From Chryseobacterium defluvii (GTDB lineage Bacteria > Bacteroidota > Bacteroidia > Flavobacteriales > Weeksellaceae): 64,000 bases of DNA. Below, one piece after another: positions 26,232 to 34,482 of this stretch (positions are counted from its first letter, which is position 1; every line of letters starts with the position of its first letter). The position numbers were made by a program, and so were the translations under genes. Where the stretch lies: assembly GCF_014204415.1 (NCBI RefSeq), contig NZ_JACHLE010000001.1:434001-498000 (forward strand), read 5' to 3'. Below the pieces are notes generated by a model that was not told the DNA's origin, ran no database searches, and was given only the letters and a program-made list of their open reading frames with translations.

Positions 26232-26572
26232 AACTTATTGTTTTCATATTGTTTTTTATTTCGCTGGGGCTGAATGGACAGACGGTTTATAAAACTCCAT
26301 CCGGTACAAAGTATCATTTGTCATCATGTGGTATGGTGAAAAATGTTTCCTCGGCTTTGGATGTAAGCAAGGCAGTGGAAATAGGACTGCAACCATGTAA
26401 AGTTTGTAATCCCCCGACCGTTAATGCTTTAGGAATAATTTTCAAGCCCAAAAAAGTAAATGGAACCAACCGGGGCAACAGATGTCCTGCTATCACCAAG
26501 GAAGGAACAAGATGCAAGCGTTATACGAAAATCGGAAACGATTATTGTTTCCAGCATACTCCTGATCAATAA
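26228..26572 (+). CDS. Exported protein with Ada-like and DUF5763-like Zn motifs
   Basis: 114 residues with signal peptide MKLIVFILFFISLGLNGQ. Two cysteine motifs follow: YHLSSCGMVKN ... GLQPCKVCNP, an Ada-type metal-binding hairpin, and RCPAITKEGTRCKRYTKIG ... YCFQH, a CxxxxxxxxC..C..H pattern of DUF5763. The Ada-like motif commonly occurs with thermonuclease or cell-wall proteins; here no catalytic domain is joined. It is coupled to the ArsC-like gene (ATGA overlap). Function unknown; binding of a metal, DNA or another extracellular partner is only a guess. Confidence 0.75.
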   Translation: MKLIVFILFFISLGLNGQTVYKTPSGTKYHLSSCGMVKNVSSALDVSKAVEIGLQPCKVCNPPTVNALGIIFKPKKVNGTNRGNRCPAITKEGTRCKRYTKIGNDYCFQHTPDQ

Positions 26573-26587
26573 AAATAGATCAAATGA

Positions 26588-26614
26588 AAAAGCGGCCAAT
26601 TTTGGCCGCTTTTT
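26588..26614. terminator. Bidirectional terminator between DUF5763-like and gcvT
   Basis: AAAAAGCGGCCAA, loop TT, TTGGCCGCTTTTTT. Serves the convergent genes on both strands. Confidence 0.9.
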
Positions 26615-26633
26615 TATGATTTCTAATAGCTCT

Positions 26634-27710
26634 TTATACAAAAGGAGCTTTCACCACCTTTGCAGGAATATTCTTATTTCTTACCTGGATGAAGATCTCG
26701 GAACCTAGTTTGAAGTGTGGTTTATCCACATAAGCCAATCCTAAACCGATTTTTTTCATAGGGGACTGTGTACCCGAAGTTACCTTTCCAATTACGTTTC
26801 CTTCTGCATCTACTACCGGATAGTCATGTCTGGGAACTCCTTTGTCCTGAAGCTCAAAACCTACTAGTTTCCTTGTGATGCCTTCTTCTTTTTGTCTGGC
26901 AAATGTATCTTTGGAGACAAAATCTTTATCGAATTTGGTGATCCAGCCCAGCCCTGCTTCAATAGGAGAAGTAGTATCATCAATATCATTTCCGTACAGG
27001 CAGAAACCTTTTTCAAGCCTTAAAGTATCTCTGGCAGCCAGTCCGCATGGAATGATCCCTTCTGTTTTGCCGGCTTTTAATACTTCATCCCAAAGTTTTT
27101 GCGCATCTTCATTTCTGAAATAGATCTCAAAGCCGCCACTTCCGGTATATCCTGTGTTGGAGATGATCACGTCATTTACTCCGGCAACATTTCCCACGGT
27201 GAAATGATAATAAGGAATTTCAGAAAGATTTACCTGTGTCAGCTTCTGAAGTATTCCGGTAGCCTCAGGTCCCTGGATCGCCAAAAGAGACATCTCATCA
27301 GAAGCATTCGTCATTTTTGCCCCGAAAGTATTGTATTTTGAAATATGATTCCAGTCTTTATCAATATTGGAAGCATTTACAACCACAAAATATTTGTCAT
27401 CTTCCATTTTATAAACGATAAGATCATCCACAATTCCTCCGTTTTCGTTGGGAAGGCAGGAGTATTGAGCTTTACCGTTCTCCAGAGCATCTACATTATT
27501 GGTGGTTACCAGTTGCAAAAGATCTTTTGAGCCGGAACCTTCAATAAAAAATTGTCCCATATGGGAAACATCGAATAATCCCGCTTTTTCCCTTACTGCA
27601 AAATGTTCTTCCGTAACCCCGGAATATTGTACAGGCATTTCATAACCTGCAAAAGGTACTATTTTCGCTCCCAAAGAAACGTGTTTGTCGTACAAGGCTG
27701 TTTTCTTCAT
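26634..27710 (-). CDS. gcvT: Glycine cleavage system aminomethyltransferase (T protein)
   Basis: 358 residues, normal. Motifs of Gcv[30 protein letters not shown] (tetrahydrofolate region), [20 protein letters not shown] with the conserved [24 protein letters not shown] and [20 protein letters not shown]. It transfers the methylene carbon from the H-protein aminomethyl group to tetrahydrofolate, releasing ammonia. Other gcv genes are not adjacent. It is the last gene of the idi, unknown, gcvT unit, with a 9-nt gap upstream. Confidence 0.95.
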   Translation of the reverse strand: MKKTALYDKHVSLGAKIVPFAGYEMPVQYSGVTEEHFAVREKAGLFDVSHMGQFFIEGSGSKDLLQLVTTNNVDALENGKAQYSCLPNENGGIVDDLIVYKMEDDKYFVVVNASNIDKDWNHISKYNTFGAKMTNASDEMSLLAIQGPEATGILQKLTQVNLSEIPYYHFTVGNVAGVNDVIISNTGYTGSGGFEIYFRNEDAQKLWDEVLKAGKTEGIIPCGLAARDTLRLEKGFCLYGNDIDDTTSPIEAGLGWITKFDKDFVSKDTFARQKEEGITRKLVGFELQDKGVPRHDYPVVDAEGNVIGKVTSGTQSPMKKIGLGLAYVDKPHFKLGSEIFIQVRNKNIPAKVVKAPFV

Positions 27711-27719
27711 GTTTATTTT

Positions 27720-28199
27720 TTATTTCTTTATTTTAAAACTGTCAAAGGTTTCATTGAAAAGTTTCATATAATTTCCGTTCCAGTATTTTTGCCCGCAATT
27801 GATGGTGATCAGATACAGGTCTTTTTCTTTCTGGAAAACTTTAGTGATCCAGAAAAGCTTTTCCTTCTCATCAAAATATTCATAATTATATTCGGTATAT
27901 CCTTTTTTACTGCTTTTGCTCTTTATTTTGTTCTCTTCGTCGGAAGATTTATACAAAGCAAGGATAAATTTTTTAGTTTCCGTTTTGGGAAGTTCCAGGT
28001 CGTGATACTCTGAGATTGTAATAGCGCCTACCTGACTGTCGGGGAATATGTTGACAATATTCTCATTGTCCATTACTTTCCATACATCAGGTAATGTAAT
28101 GGAGTAATTAGGGCTGTCATGTACTTTAGTGGTTGTTTTTTGGGCAAAAGAAAAATAACCTGACAGAAAAATAAATAACAGGGCTGTTTTTTTCATCAT
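27720..28199 (-). CDS. Exported protein of unknown function, PsbP/DUF1795-like size
   Basis: 159 residues. Signal peptide MMKKTALLFIFLSGYFSFAQ; the mature part starts with SPNYSITLPDVWKVMDN, recalling the small PsbP-like or DUF1795 family fold of stress-related secreted proteins. The rest alternates strands and ends NETFDSFKIKK. No catalytic motif. It lies between idi and gcvT with gaps of 5 and 9 nt. The call as PsbP-like is weak. Confidence 0.6.
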   Translation of the reverse strand: MMKKTALLFIFLSGYFSFAQKTTTKVHDSPNYSITLPDVWKVMDNENIVNIFPDSQVGAITISEYHDLELPKTETKKFILALYKSSDEENKIKSKSSKKGYTEYNYEYFDEKEKLFWITKVFQKEKDLYLITINCGQKYWNGNYMKLFNETFDSFKIKK

Positions 28200-28204
28200 A
28201 ATTG

Positions 28205-28714
28205 TTAAAAATGGTGTTTGTATTCTTCAAGGATTATTTTGAACCACTCCGTAAAATGTTCCGGATTTTCAGACATTTCTTTATCCAGATCTTTCATAGA
28301 AATATATCTTACGGCGTCCACTTCATCTTTATTCAGATTGAAACCTTCTTCATACATTCCGGTAAATACATGATCAAGTTCATGTTCCCAAAGGCCATCA
28401 CCTACATCAGCCTTATAAATAAAACTGAATTTTTCAGAAAGGCCGGTTTCTATTCCCAATTCTTCTTTCAAACGTCTTTGTGCTCCTTCCAGGTATGTTT
28501 CCCCGTTTCTGGGGTGTGAGCATACCGCATTCGTCCATTGGCCGGGAGAATGGTATTTCGTGGCGGCTCTTTTCTGTAAAAGCATTTCGCCTTTCCCGTT
28601 AAATAAAAAAATGGAAAAAGCCCGGTGCAACAGACCATTCACGTGAGCCTGCTGCTTTTCCATCAAACCTAAAACTTCATCTTCAGGGTTTACTAAAACT
28701 ACATATTCTTCCAT
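28205..28714 (-). CDS. idi: Isopentenyl-diphosphate delta-isomerase, type 1
   Basis: 169 residues of the Nudix fold. The catalytic Cys is in TNAVCSHPRNG and the catalytic Glu in LWEHELDHVF; the Nudix-like region is LEGAQRRLKEELGIE. LLQKRAATKYHSPGQWTN fits type 1 Idi. It interconverts IPP and DMAPP for quinone, carotenoid and lipid-carrier synthesis. The start ATG is 5 nt after a TAnnTTTG box. It heads the unit idi-unknown-gcvT. Confidence 0.94.
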   Translation of the reverse strand: MEEYVVLVNPEDEVLGLMEKQQAHVNGLLHRAFSIFLFNGKGEMLLQKRAATKYHSPGQWTNAVCSHPRNGETYLEGAQRRLKEELGIETGLSEKFSFIYKADVGDGLWEHELDHVFTGMYEEGFNLNKDEVDAVRYISMKDLDKEMSENPEHFTEWFKIILEEYKHHF

Positions 28715-28719
28715 TCCTA

Positions 28720-28727
28720 CAAATGTA
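28720..28727 (-). promoter_or_regulatory. -7 box 5 nt before the idi start
   Basis: On the minus strand TACATTTG is followed by TAGGA and the ATG at 28714. No -33 TTG is evident. The transcript could be leaderless. Confidence 0.4.
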
Positions 28728-28744
28728 AGTGTAATAAATGTATT

Positions 28745-29068
28745 TTGGAAATTTTTGATGAAACATCATATCGGGGGATTGGTAAAAAGGCAAAATCGTA
28801 GAGTCGTAAAATGTTTAATATTAATTTCAATTTATCAGATTTCAAAAAGCCTTCATCAGCATCTGTGGAATAAATATCCACAATCATCTGCATGATCTGC
28901 TCAATCAGCGGGAGAAAACTATCCCGGAAATTTTTAATAAAGCATTATATTTTGAGATGAGTGAAAAGGCAAAATTGCAAAAAGCATAATGTTAATTTCA
29001 ATTTGTCAGATTTCAAAGAAATATTCACAATCATCTGCATGATCTGCTCAATCTACTAGAGAAAAACC
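28745..29068 (+). repeat. Tandem pair of degenerate repeats, non-coding
   Basis: The 532-bp gap before the HAD gene holds two similar copies. Copy A is about 28745-28919 and copy B about 28926-29068. Both begin GGAAATTTTT, contain AAAAGGCAAAAT, TTAATTTCAATTT.TCAGATTT, and end CACAATCATCTGCATGATC.. with a GAGAAAA tail. Copy A also has a small hairpin TGTGGA-TCCACA (28864-28882). The 3' ends (about 28879-28919 and 29026-29068) match, in reverse complement, one half of the hairpin element at 50655-50746. No ORF, promoter or tRNA is seen in 28719-29224 otherwise. Confidence 0.7.
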
Positions 29069-29224
29069 ATCTTACAATCGATAACAAGAAGCAATGAAAA
29101 AGAAAAATTTTAATCAAAAATATAATAAGTATAGAATAAAATTAATTTTATTAATCAAAAATGTATTTTTAAAGTAAAATTTCAACAGAAGTAAGTTTAA
29201 CGGTTCTTTTTGGTATAAAAACCG

Positions 29225-29232
29225 TAACTTTG
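29225..29232 (+). promoter_or_regulatory. -7 box of the HAD-like gene
   Basis: TAACTTTG fits TAnnTTTG, 14 nt before the ATG at 29247. Confidence 0.5.
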
Positions 29233-29246
29233 CCATTCAAAAATTA

Positions 29247-29651
29247 ATGATGGAATTAGAATACATAGAACATATAAGCCCGATTCTTAAAGATGGGGTA
29301 AAAAATTACTTAATTGATATTGACGGAACCATTACGGATGATGTTCCCAATGAAGAGCCGGAAAGAATGAAAACCTGTGTTCCGTATCTTGATGCCTTGG
29401 AAACTATTAACAAATGGTATGATGAAGGCCATCAGATTTGCTTTTTTACTTCCAGAACAGAAGATTTAAAGCAGATTACAATAGAATGGCTGGATAAATA
29501 CGGCTTTAAATACCATAGTGTATTATGCGGAAAACCGAGAGGAGGAAACTATCACTGGATAGATAACCATTTGGTGAAAGCAACAAGATATAAGGGGAAA
29601 TTTACTGATATGGTAGAAAAGCAGGTTACCATTGAAGTCTTTAAAGATTAA
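29247..29651 (+). CDS. HAD-superfamily-like hydrolase
   Basis: 134 residues with motif I NYLIDIDGTITDD, the DxDGT that supplies the nucleophile Asp, and CFFTSRTEDLKQITIEWLDK as motif II (Ser/Thr); KPRGGNYHWIDNH lies where motif III/IV is expected. Small HAD proteins like this are often annotated as phosphoheptose isomerase or polynucleotide phosphatase-like in Flavobacteria; I cannot confirm the substrate. A second ATG at 29250 is equally possible. serA starts 48 nt downstream on the same strand, without a terminator between. Confidence 0.75.
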   Translation: MMELEYIEHISPILKDGVKNYLIDIDGTITDDVPNEEPERMKTCVPYLDALETINKWYDEGHQICFFTSRTEDLKQITIEWLDKYGFKYHSVLCGKPRGGNYHWIDNHLVKATRYKGKFTDMVEKQVTIEVFKD

Positions 29652-29699
29652 AGAAATAATTTTTTCGATCTTTCAATTTTAAACGCTTACAAATTATAT

Positions 29700-30659
29700 A
29701 TGAAAGTTTTAGCAAATGACGGTCTGGATCAATCGGGGATTGATGCATTAACGGAGAAAGGGTTTGAGGTGATTACTACAAAAGTTCCTCAGGAATTTTT
29801 GGTAGATTATATTAATGAGCACAAGGTTCGCAGTCTGTTGGTGCGAAGTGCAACACAGGTAAGAAAAGATATTATTGATAACTGTCCGTCACTTGAAATT
29901 ATTGGAAGAGGAGGAGTAGGAATGGATAATATTGATGTAGACTATGCAAGGGAAAAAGGCATCCATGTGATCAATACACCTTCCGCATCCTCAGAATCCG
30001 TTGCCGAACTTGTTTTTGCCCACTTATTTTCCGGGGCGAGATTCTTACAGGATTCAAACCGAAAAATGCCTCTGGTAGGCGATACAGAATTTGCAGGTCT
30101 TAAAAAAGCATACACTGCCGGAATTGAGCTCAGAGGAAAAACGATCGGGATCGTTGGAATGGGAAGGATAGGGCAGGAAGTGGCCAGGATCGCTTTAGGT
30201 CTTGGAATGAGGGTGATTGCGGCTGATAATAATGTAGGAAAAGCAAGCATTAAAGTAAAATTCTATAACAACCAGTTCATTAATGTGGATATTGAGACTG
30301 AGCCTTTGCAGGATGTCCTGAAACACTCGGATTTTATTACCCTTCATGTACCGGCGCAAAAAGAAGGCTATATGATCGGAAAGAATGAATTTGAAATCAT
30401 GAAGGACGGTGTTGCTGTTATTAACTGTTCAAGAGGAGGAGTAATAGATGAAGAGGCATTAATAGAAGCTCTGGATTCAGGGAAAGTGAAATTTGCCGGA
30501 TTGGATGTTTTCATTAATGAACCTACACCTTCTAAGGCCATCCTAAATCATCCTAAGATCTCTTTAACGCCTCATACAGGGGCTTCCACTTTAGAGGCTC
30601 AGGACAGGATAGGGCTTTCTTTGGCAGAACAGATCTCAAGTATTTTGCAGATTCATTAA
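29700..30659 (+). CDS. serA: D-3-phosphoglycerate dehydrogenase, short form
   Basis: 319 residues; lacks the C-terminal ACT regulatory domain. The 2-hydroxyacid dehydrogenase features are: IIGRGGVGMDNIDVDYAREK, the NAD motif TIGIVGMGRIGQEVARIALG (about 146-165), NCSRGGVIDEEAL with the catalytic Arg, and the His in TPHTGASTLEAQ. It catalyses the first step of serine synthesis. As the ACT domain is missing, feedback by serine is not expected. It sits alone, not next to serC. Confidence 0.88.
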   Translation: MKVLANDGLDQSGIDALTEKGFEVITTKVPQEFLVDYINEHKVRSLLVRSATQVRKDIIDNCPSLEIIGRGGVGMDNIDVDYAREKGIHVINTPSASSESVAELVFAHLFSGARFLQDSNRKMPLVGDTEFAGLKKAYTAGIELRGKTIGIVGMGRIGQEVARIALGLGMRVIAADNNVGKASIKVKFYNNQFINVDIETEPLQDVLKHSDFITLHVPAQKEGYMIGKNEFEIMKDGVAVINCSRGGVIDEEALIEALDSGKVKFAGLDVFINEPTPSKAILNHPKISLTPHTGASTLEAQDRIGLSLAEQISSILQIH

Positions 30660-30682
30660 CCTGGATATATAAAATAAAAATA

Positions 30683-30712
30683 CCCCCAATAAAGTGTCTA
30701 ACTTTTTGGGGG
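30683..30712. terminator. Strong hairpin between serA and mscL
   Basis: CCCCCAA-T-AAAGT, loop GTCTA, ACTTT-TTGGGGG. Strong stem but no T-run directly after on the plus strand, so it may be a convergent transcript barrier or RNA stability element. Confidence 0.6.
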
Positions 30713-30739
30713 CAGTGCAAAACTGAGGTGTTTTTTTAT

Positions 30740-31117
30740 TTATGCATTTTTGCTTTTTAGCAGGTCTCTTATCTCAGTAAGTAATTTCTGGTCTTCCGTA
30801 GGCCCTGCAGCGGCAGGTTCATCTTTTTTATTGATCTTATTGATTCCTTTGATCATAAGAAAAAGTACTAAAGCGATACAGAAGAAGTTGATTATTGCAG
30901 ATAGAAAATTACCGTAAGTAACTCCGTTCCATGCCAGCTCCTTAATATTGTCCGCACCGGCAGCCTTCATGGCCGGGGTAAGAAGCAAAGGCGTGATCAC
31001 GTCCTCCACGAATGAAGAAACAATTTTTCCAAAAGCACCACCAATGATAACACCGATTGCCAGGTCAATTACATTCCCTTTAACAGCAAACTCTTTAAAT
31101 TCTTTTACAAATCCCAT
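30740..31117 (-). CDS. mscL: Large-conductance mechanosensitive channel
   Basis: 125 residues, normal. MGFVKEFKEFAVKGNVIDLA is the N-terminal amphipathic helix and start of TM1, with GVIIGGAFGKIVSSFVEDV as the pore-lining helix and LSAIINFFCIALVLFLMIKG as TM2; the cytoplasmic end has DLLKSKNA. It forms a pentameric pore that opens on osmotic downshock. Has its own promoter and lies between convergent and divergent genes. Confidence 0.95.
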   Translation of the reverse strand: MGFVKEFKEFAVKGNVIDLAIGVIIGGAFGKIVSSFVEDVITPLLLTPAMKAAGADNIKELAWNGVTYGNFLSAIINFFCIALVLFLMIKGINKINKKDEPAAAGPTEDQKLLTEIRDLLKSKNA

Positions 31118-31146
31118 AATTTATATTTTTTAATGTTTTTTCAAGA

Positions 31147-31154
31147 CAAAAATA
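31147..31154 (-). promoter_or_regulatory. -7 box of mscL
   Basis: TATTTTTG on the minus strand, 29 nt upstream of the mscL ATG. Confidence 0.45.
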
Positions 31155-31253
31155 GGTTTTAAAAATCTAAACATCAATATTTCCTTTAATTTTTAAGCTT
31201 AAATTCTGTTTGTATTGATATTATTATGGTTAAATTTAATAAAATTACCTGAT

Positions 31254-32771
31254 ATGAAAATATTTACAGCAGAACAGATCCGGGAATGTGACCGGTATAC
31301 TATTCATAATGAGCCTGTATCGTCCATTCAGCTGATGGAGAAAGCAGCTCAGGCCTGTTCCGATTGGATATCAGAGAACTGTAAGAATCATAGAAAAGTA
31401 ATTGTTTTCTGTGGGAGTGGAAATAACGGAGGAGACGGACTGGCCATTGGCCGTATACTTTACCTGAAAGGATTTAATGTTGATGTATTTGTAAATGCTT
31501 TGAATCAGAAGTTTTCTGATGATGCTTCCGTGAATTTTAAAAGGCTGAAAGATTTTTCCGGAATAGATGTGAAAACTTTTCAGGAAATAGACCAATATCA
31601 TTTCGATCATAAGACCATTATTATTGATGCCCTTTTCGGAACAGGATTGTCAAGGAACCTGGAAGGAGAATATAAAATGCTGATTGATAAGCTGAATGAA
31701 AAAGAAAATACCAAAATCTCTATAGATATCCCGTCAGGATTGTTTGCAGATGTAATCACCGGGACTGATTCAACGGTTTTTAAAGCTGATTATACCTTAA
31801 GTTTCCAGTTCTGGAAAAAAAGCTTTCTGCATCCGGAAACAGGAAAGCATACCGGAAAAGTCATCATTCTGGATATCGATCTGAGTAAAGAATATATTTC
31901 CGATACAAAAACCTCTGATTTTGTTATTGATGATACACTTGTTGAGAATATCTTTAAGCCCAAGCAGGAGTTTTCCCATAAAGGAACATATGGCAGGGTG
32001 ACAATAGTTGGAGGAAGCTATGGAAAAATAGGAGCAGAAGTACTTGCTACAAAATCTGCTTTAAGAACGGGTGCGGGCTTAACTTTCACTCTGGCTCCGA
32101 AATGCGGATATGAGATCCTTCAGACCTCATGTCCTGAAGCGATGTTTAAAGAAGGAGGAACCGAATATATAGAGAAGTTTGATATAGAGGAGAATTCGGT
32201 ATGTGGTATTGGGTCCGGTTTGGGCACTCATACTGATACAGCAGAGGCTTTTCTTCGGTTTTTAAAACAATATTCAAAACCTATGGTTCTGGATGCTGAT
32301 GCCTTAAATATTATTTCCCGGGACAACAAAAATATAAAACTAGTTCCGGAAAAGTCGATTATAACTCCTCATCCTAAAGAATTTGAAAGACTGTTTGGAA
32401 GTACTGCGGATTCTTTTGAAAGAGTAGAATTAGCCCGTAGAAAAGCCGTAGAATATAAGATTTATATTGTTTTAAAAGACCATCATACTCAGATCATTAC
32501 CCCCGAAGGAAAGGTGTATTATAACATTACCGGGAATGCAGGTCTGGCAAAAGGAGGGAGTGGGGATATCCTTACCGGAGTCTTGGCTTCACTTCTGGCG
32601 CAGGGATATACAGAAGAAGAAACAGCAGTTTTTGGAGTCTGGTTTCATGGAAGAGCTGCGGATTTTGCTGCTGCAAATTACTCCAAAGAGGCGATGTTGC
32701 CCACAGATGTTATCAATGAATTTGGAAATATTTTTGAAGAGATCAACAAAAAAGCCACAAATAAATTGTGA
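31254..32771 (+). CDS. nnr: Bifunctional NAD(P)H-hydrate epimerase / ADP-dependent dehydratase
   Basis: 505 residues from the ATG at 31254 (MKIFTAEQIRECDRYTI); an in-frame TTG 39 nt upstream lies before the conserved N-terminus. The epimerase half (about 1-210) has VVFCGSGNNGGDGLAIGR-type residues (FCGSGNNGGDGLAIGRIL). The dehydratase half (about 225-505) has KGTYGRVTIVGGSYGKIGAE, VLDADALNI and the ribokinase-like GNAGLAKGGSGDILTGVLAS, whose GSGD Asp is catalytic. It repairs damaged NADHX and NADPHX. The fused order is the usual bacterial one. Confidence 0.93.
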   Translation: MKIFTAEQIRECDRYTIHNEPVSSIQLMEKAAQACSDWISENCKNHRKVIVFCGSGNNGGDGLAIGRILYLKGFNVDVFVNALNQKFSDDASVNFKRLKDFSGIDVKTFQEIDQYHFDHKTIIIDALFGTGLSRNLEGEYKMLIDKLNEKENTKISIDIPSGLFADVITGTDSTVFKADYTLSFQFWKKSFLHPETGKHTGKVIILDIDLSKEYISDTKTSDFVIDDTLVENIFKPKQEFSHKGTYGRVTIVGGSYGKIGAEVLATKSALRTGAGLTFTLAPKCGYEILQTSCPEAMFKEGGTEYIEKFDIEENSVCGIGSGLGTHTDTAEAFLRFLKQYSKPMVLDADALNIISRDNKNIKLVPEKSIITPHPKEFERLFGSTADSFERVELARRKAVEYKIYIVLKDHHTQIITPEGKVYYNITGNAGLAKGGSGDILTGVLASLLAQGYTEEETAVFGVWFHGRAADFAAANYSKEAMLPTDVINEFGNIFEEINKKATNKL

Positions 32772-32797
32772 CTTTAAGTTTTATTTTCTGTTTTAAA

Positions 32798-32820
32798 ACG
32801 TTTCGACTTCGCTCAGTATA
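32798..32820 (+). repeat. Fragment of a dispersed TTTCGACTTCGCTCAGT repeat
   Basis: The 69-bp gap between the convergent nnr and lgt genes contains CGTTTCGACTTCGCTCAGTA. From memory, TTCGACTTCGCTCAG-type strings occur in many copies between genes of Flavobacteriia genomes. Only one copy is in this window. Confidence 0.35.
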
Positions 32821-32840
32821 TGATAGAGATTTCAGATAAA

Positions 32841-34109
32841 TTATTCCGGTTTTTCGTTTTCCGCCTGTGTAATTCTGAATTTTTTAGAAATTATCATGAT
32901 CACAACACCCGCGATCATAAACGGAATAGAAAGGATCTGTCCCGTATTAAGGCCTCCAAATTCGATAAATTCATCACCCTGCGGCTCTTTCAGGAATTCA
33001 ACAAAGAATCTGATCGCCCAAAGAATGATAAAGAATAGCCCGAACAGCCACCCCTGCTGGTATTTCTTGTTGGTGGTCCTGTATAGGATCCATAATAGGA
33101 TAAATAAGCAAACATACCCGAATGCCTCAAATAATTGAGTAGGGTAGCGGGGAACCGTAACGCCGTATTCACTGCTTTGCTGTGGGAAAAGCAGGGCAAA
33201 AGGCGAAGAAGGATCAACCGGTTTTCCGATGATCTCCGAATTGAAAAAATTCCCCATTCTTACAAAGGCACCCCCCAAAGCAACTACAATTCCTAATCGG
33301 TCATAGACCCAGAAAGGGTTTTTCTTGATGATCTTAAATGAATAATATAGAGTAGTCAGTATTAATGCAATGGTAGCCCCGTGGCTGGCTAAACCTGAAA
33401 AGCCCGTAAATTTTAAACCGTTTTTGGTGCTTATCGGTAAAAAGACGCTCCAAAAATCCTCCTTAAACAATTCAGGCTGATAGAAAATAACATGACCCAG
33501 TCTTGCTCCTAAAATGGTCCCGACCAAGGTCCAGGTGAAAAGAGGTTCAAGGTATTTCTGGTTAATGTTGTCAATTTTAAAGATCCGGGTCATCAGGACA
33601 TAACCGAACCCAAACGCAAAAATGAACATTAAGCTATAGAAATGCAACGTAATAGGCCCTAAATGGATTCCGGTAGAAGGATCCCAGATCTTGAACGGAG
33701 TTTCCAGCTGAACACTATCAGCAGCCGAGATCGGTTTTTCTGATTTTACAGCATACTTAAAAGTTGTAATATTATCGGGAGTAGCTCCTGTATCAATTAA
33801 TTTGAAGTTTTTATCAAAAAACTGGTATTTTGCATTTTTGTACTTGCTCAGAGTAAGGGTGCTGAAATTATAATCGGAAGGTTCAAAATTTGATTTATTC
33901 AAGATGACCAGTACGTTTTCAGGAGTTTTTCTGTCCACAAAATCATTCAGGTCACCGAGTTCCGTTGTAGAATAGATCTTTACGGGGATCCCGGCAGAAT
34001 TTACTTTTAAAGTACCGTCAGATAAACCATCCGGATAGCTCTGTGCAAAAAGACATTGGGCAATGAATGCAAGTAACAGGAAGTAAACTCTGAAAAAAAT
34101 ATTACTCAT
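32841..34109 (-). CDS. lgt: Prolipoprotein diacylglyceryl transferase with exported N-terminal extension
   Basis: 422 residues against about 260-290 for most Lgt. Residues 1-23 form a signal peptide (MSNIFFRVYFLLLAFIAQ..FAQ) and about 24-140 an extra periplasmic domain of unknown fold. From about residue 150 (GIHLGPITLHFYSLMF) comes the Lgt core with ILGARLGHVIFYQP, FSGLASHGATIALI (catalytic-type His), the signature RMGNFFNSEIIGKP, and VPRYPTQLFEAFG. It transfers diacylglycerol from phosphatidylglycerol to the lipobox Cys, first step of lipoprotein maturation. yidD lies 6 nt upstream in the same unit. Confidence 0.93.
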   Translation of the reverse strand: MSNIFFRVYFLLLAFIAQCLFAQSYPDGLSDGTLKVNSAGIPVKIYSTTELGDLNDFVDRKTPENVLVILNKSNFEPSDYNFSTLTLSKYKNAKYQFFDKNFKLIDTGATPDNITTFKYAVKSEKPISAADSVQLETPFKIWDPSTGIHLGPITLHFYSLMFIFAFGFGYVLMTRIFKIDNINQKYLEPLFTWTLVGTILGARLGHVIFYQPELFKEDFWSVFLPISTKNGLKFTGFSGLASHGATIALILTTLYYSFKIIKKNPFWVYDRLGIVVALGGAFVRMGNFFNSEIIGKPVDPSSPFALLFPQQSSEYGVTVPRYPTQLFEAFGYVCLFILLWILYRTTNKKYQQGWLFGLFFIILWAIRFFVEFLKEPQGDEFIEFGGLNTGQILSIPFMIAGVVIMIISKKFRITQAENEKPE

Positions 34110-34115
34110 TTCTAT

Positions 34116-34382
34116 TTATTTAATAGTTTGTTTATGAATAGTGTTTTTGGGTGGAACAGGATCATACCCGCTTCCTCCCCAAGGATGGCATCTTGAAATT
34201 CTTTTTAATCCCAGCCAGAACCCCTTGAATATACCATGAACCTGCAGTGCTTTTACCATATAATGGGAACAGGTAGGTTCATAACGGCAGTTTTTAGGGA
34301 GTAAAGGCGAAATAAACCATTGGTAAATTCTGATTAAAATTACCAAAGGAAAAGTAATGATTTTATTGAATGTAAGTTTCAA
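34116..34382 (-). CDS. yidD: Membrane protein insertion efficiency factor YidD
   Basis: 88 residues from a TTG at 34382 ([10 protein letters not shown]); the larger frame extends back over the rarA promoter and gene and is rejected. The YidD signature is [20 protein letters not shown] followed by [13 protein letters not shown] and [14 protein letters not shown], with three Cys. Start choice: the only candidate start before the conserved N-terminus in frame is this TTG. It assists YidC-dependent membrane insertion. With lgt it forms an envelope-assembly unit. Its start lies 7 nt after a -7 box. Confidence 0.88.
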   Translation of the reverse strand: MKLTFNKIITFPLVILIRIYQWFISPLLPKNCRYEPTCSHYMVKALQVHGIFKGFWLGLKRISRCHPWGGSGYDPVPPKNTIHKQTIK

Positions 34383-34389
34383 AACAATG

Positions 34390-34397
34390 CAAAAATA
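34390..34397 (-). promoter_or_regulatory. -7 box 7 nt before the yidD TTG start
   Basis: Minus strand TATTTTTG, then CATTGTT and TTG. Divergent from the rarA box at 34421-34428. Confidence 0.45.
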
Positions 34398-34420
34398 GGG
34401 TAAAAAAATGAAAATTAGTT

Positions 34421-34428
34421 TAAATTTG
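34421..34428 (+). promoter_or_regulatory. -7 box of rarA
   Basis: TAAATTTG fits TAnnTTTG, 54 nt before the TTG start at 34483. Confidence 0.5.
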
Positions 34429-34482
34429 TTAGAACATTCAGAGGCATAACATCTGAATGTTATCATAAAAAAATAAAATATC

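Noticed and set aside
28715..29246. CRISPR array
   Set aside because: Only two long degenerate copies are present, with no short regular repeats and spacers and no cas genes.
30683..30712. Riboswitch or regulatory RNA between serA and mscL
   Set aside because: Only a simple hairpin is present and it lies downstream of both genes' ends, so a barrier or terminator explains it.
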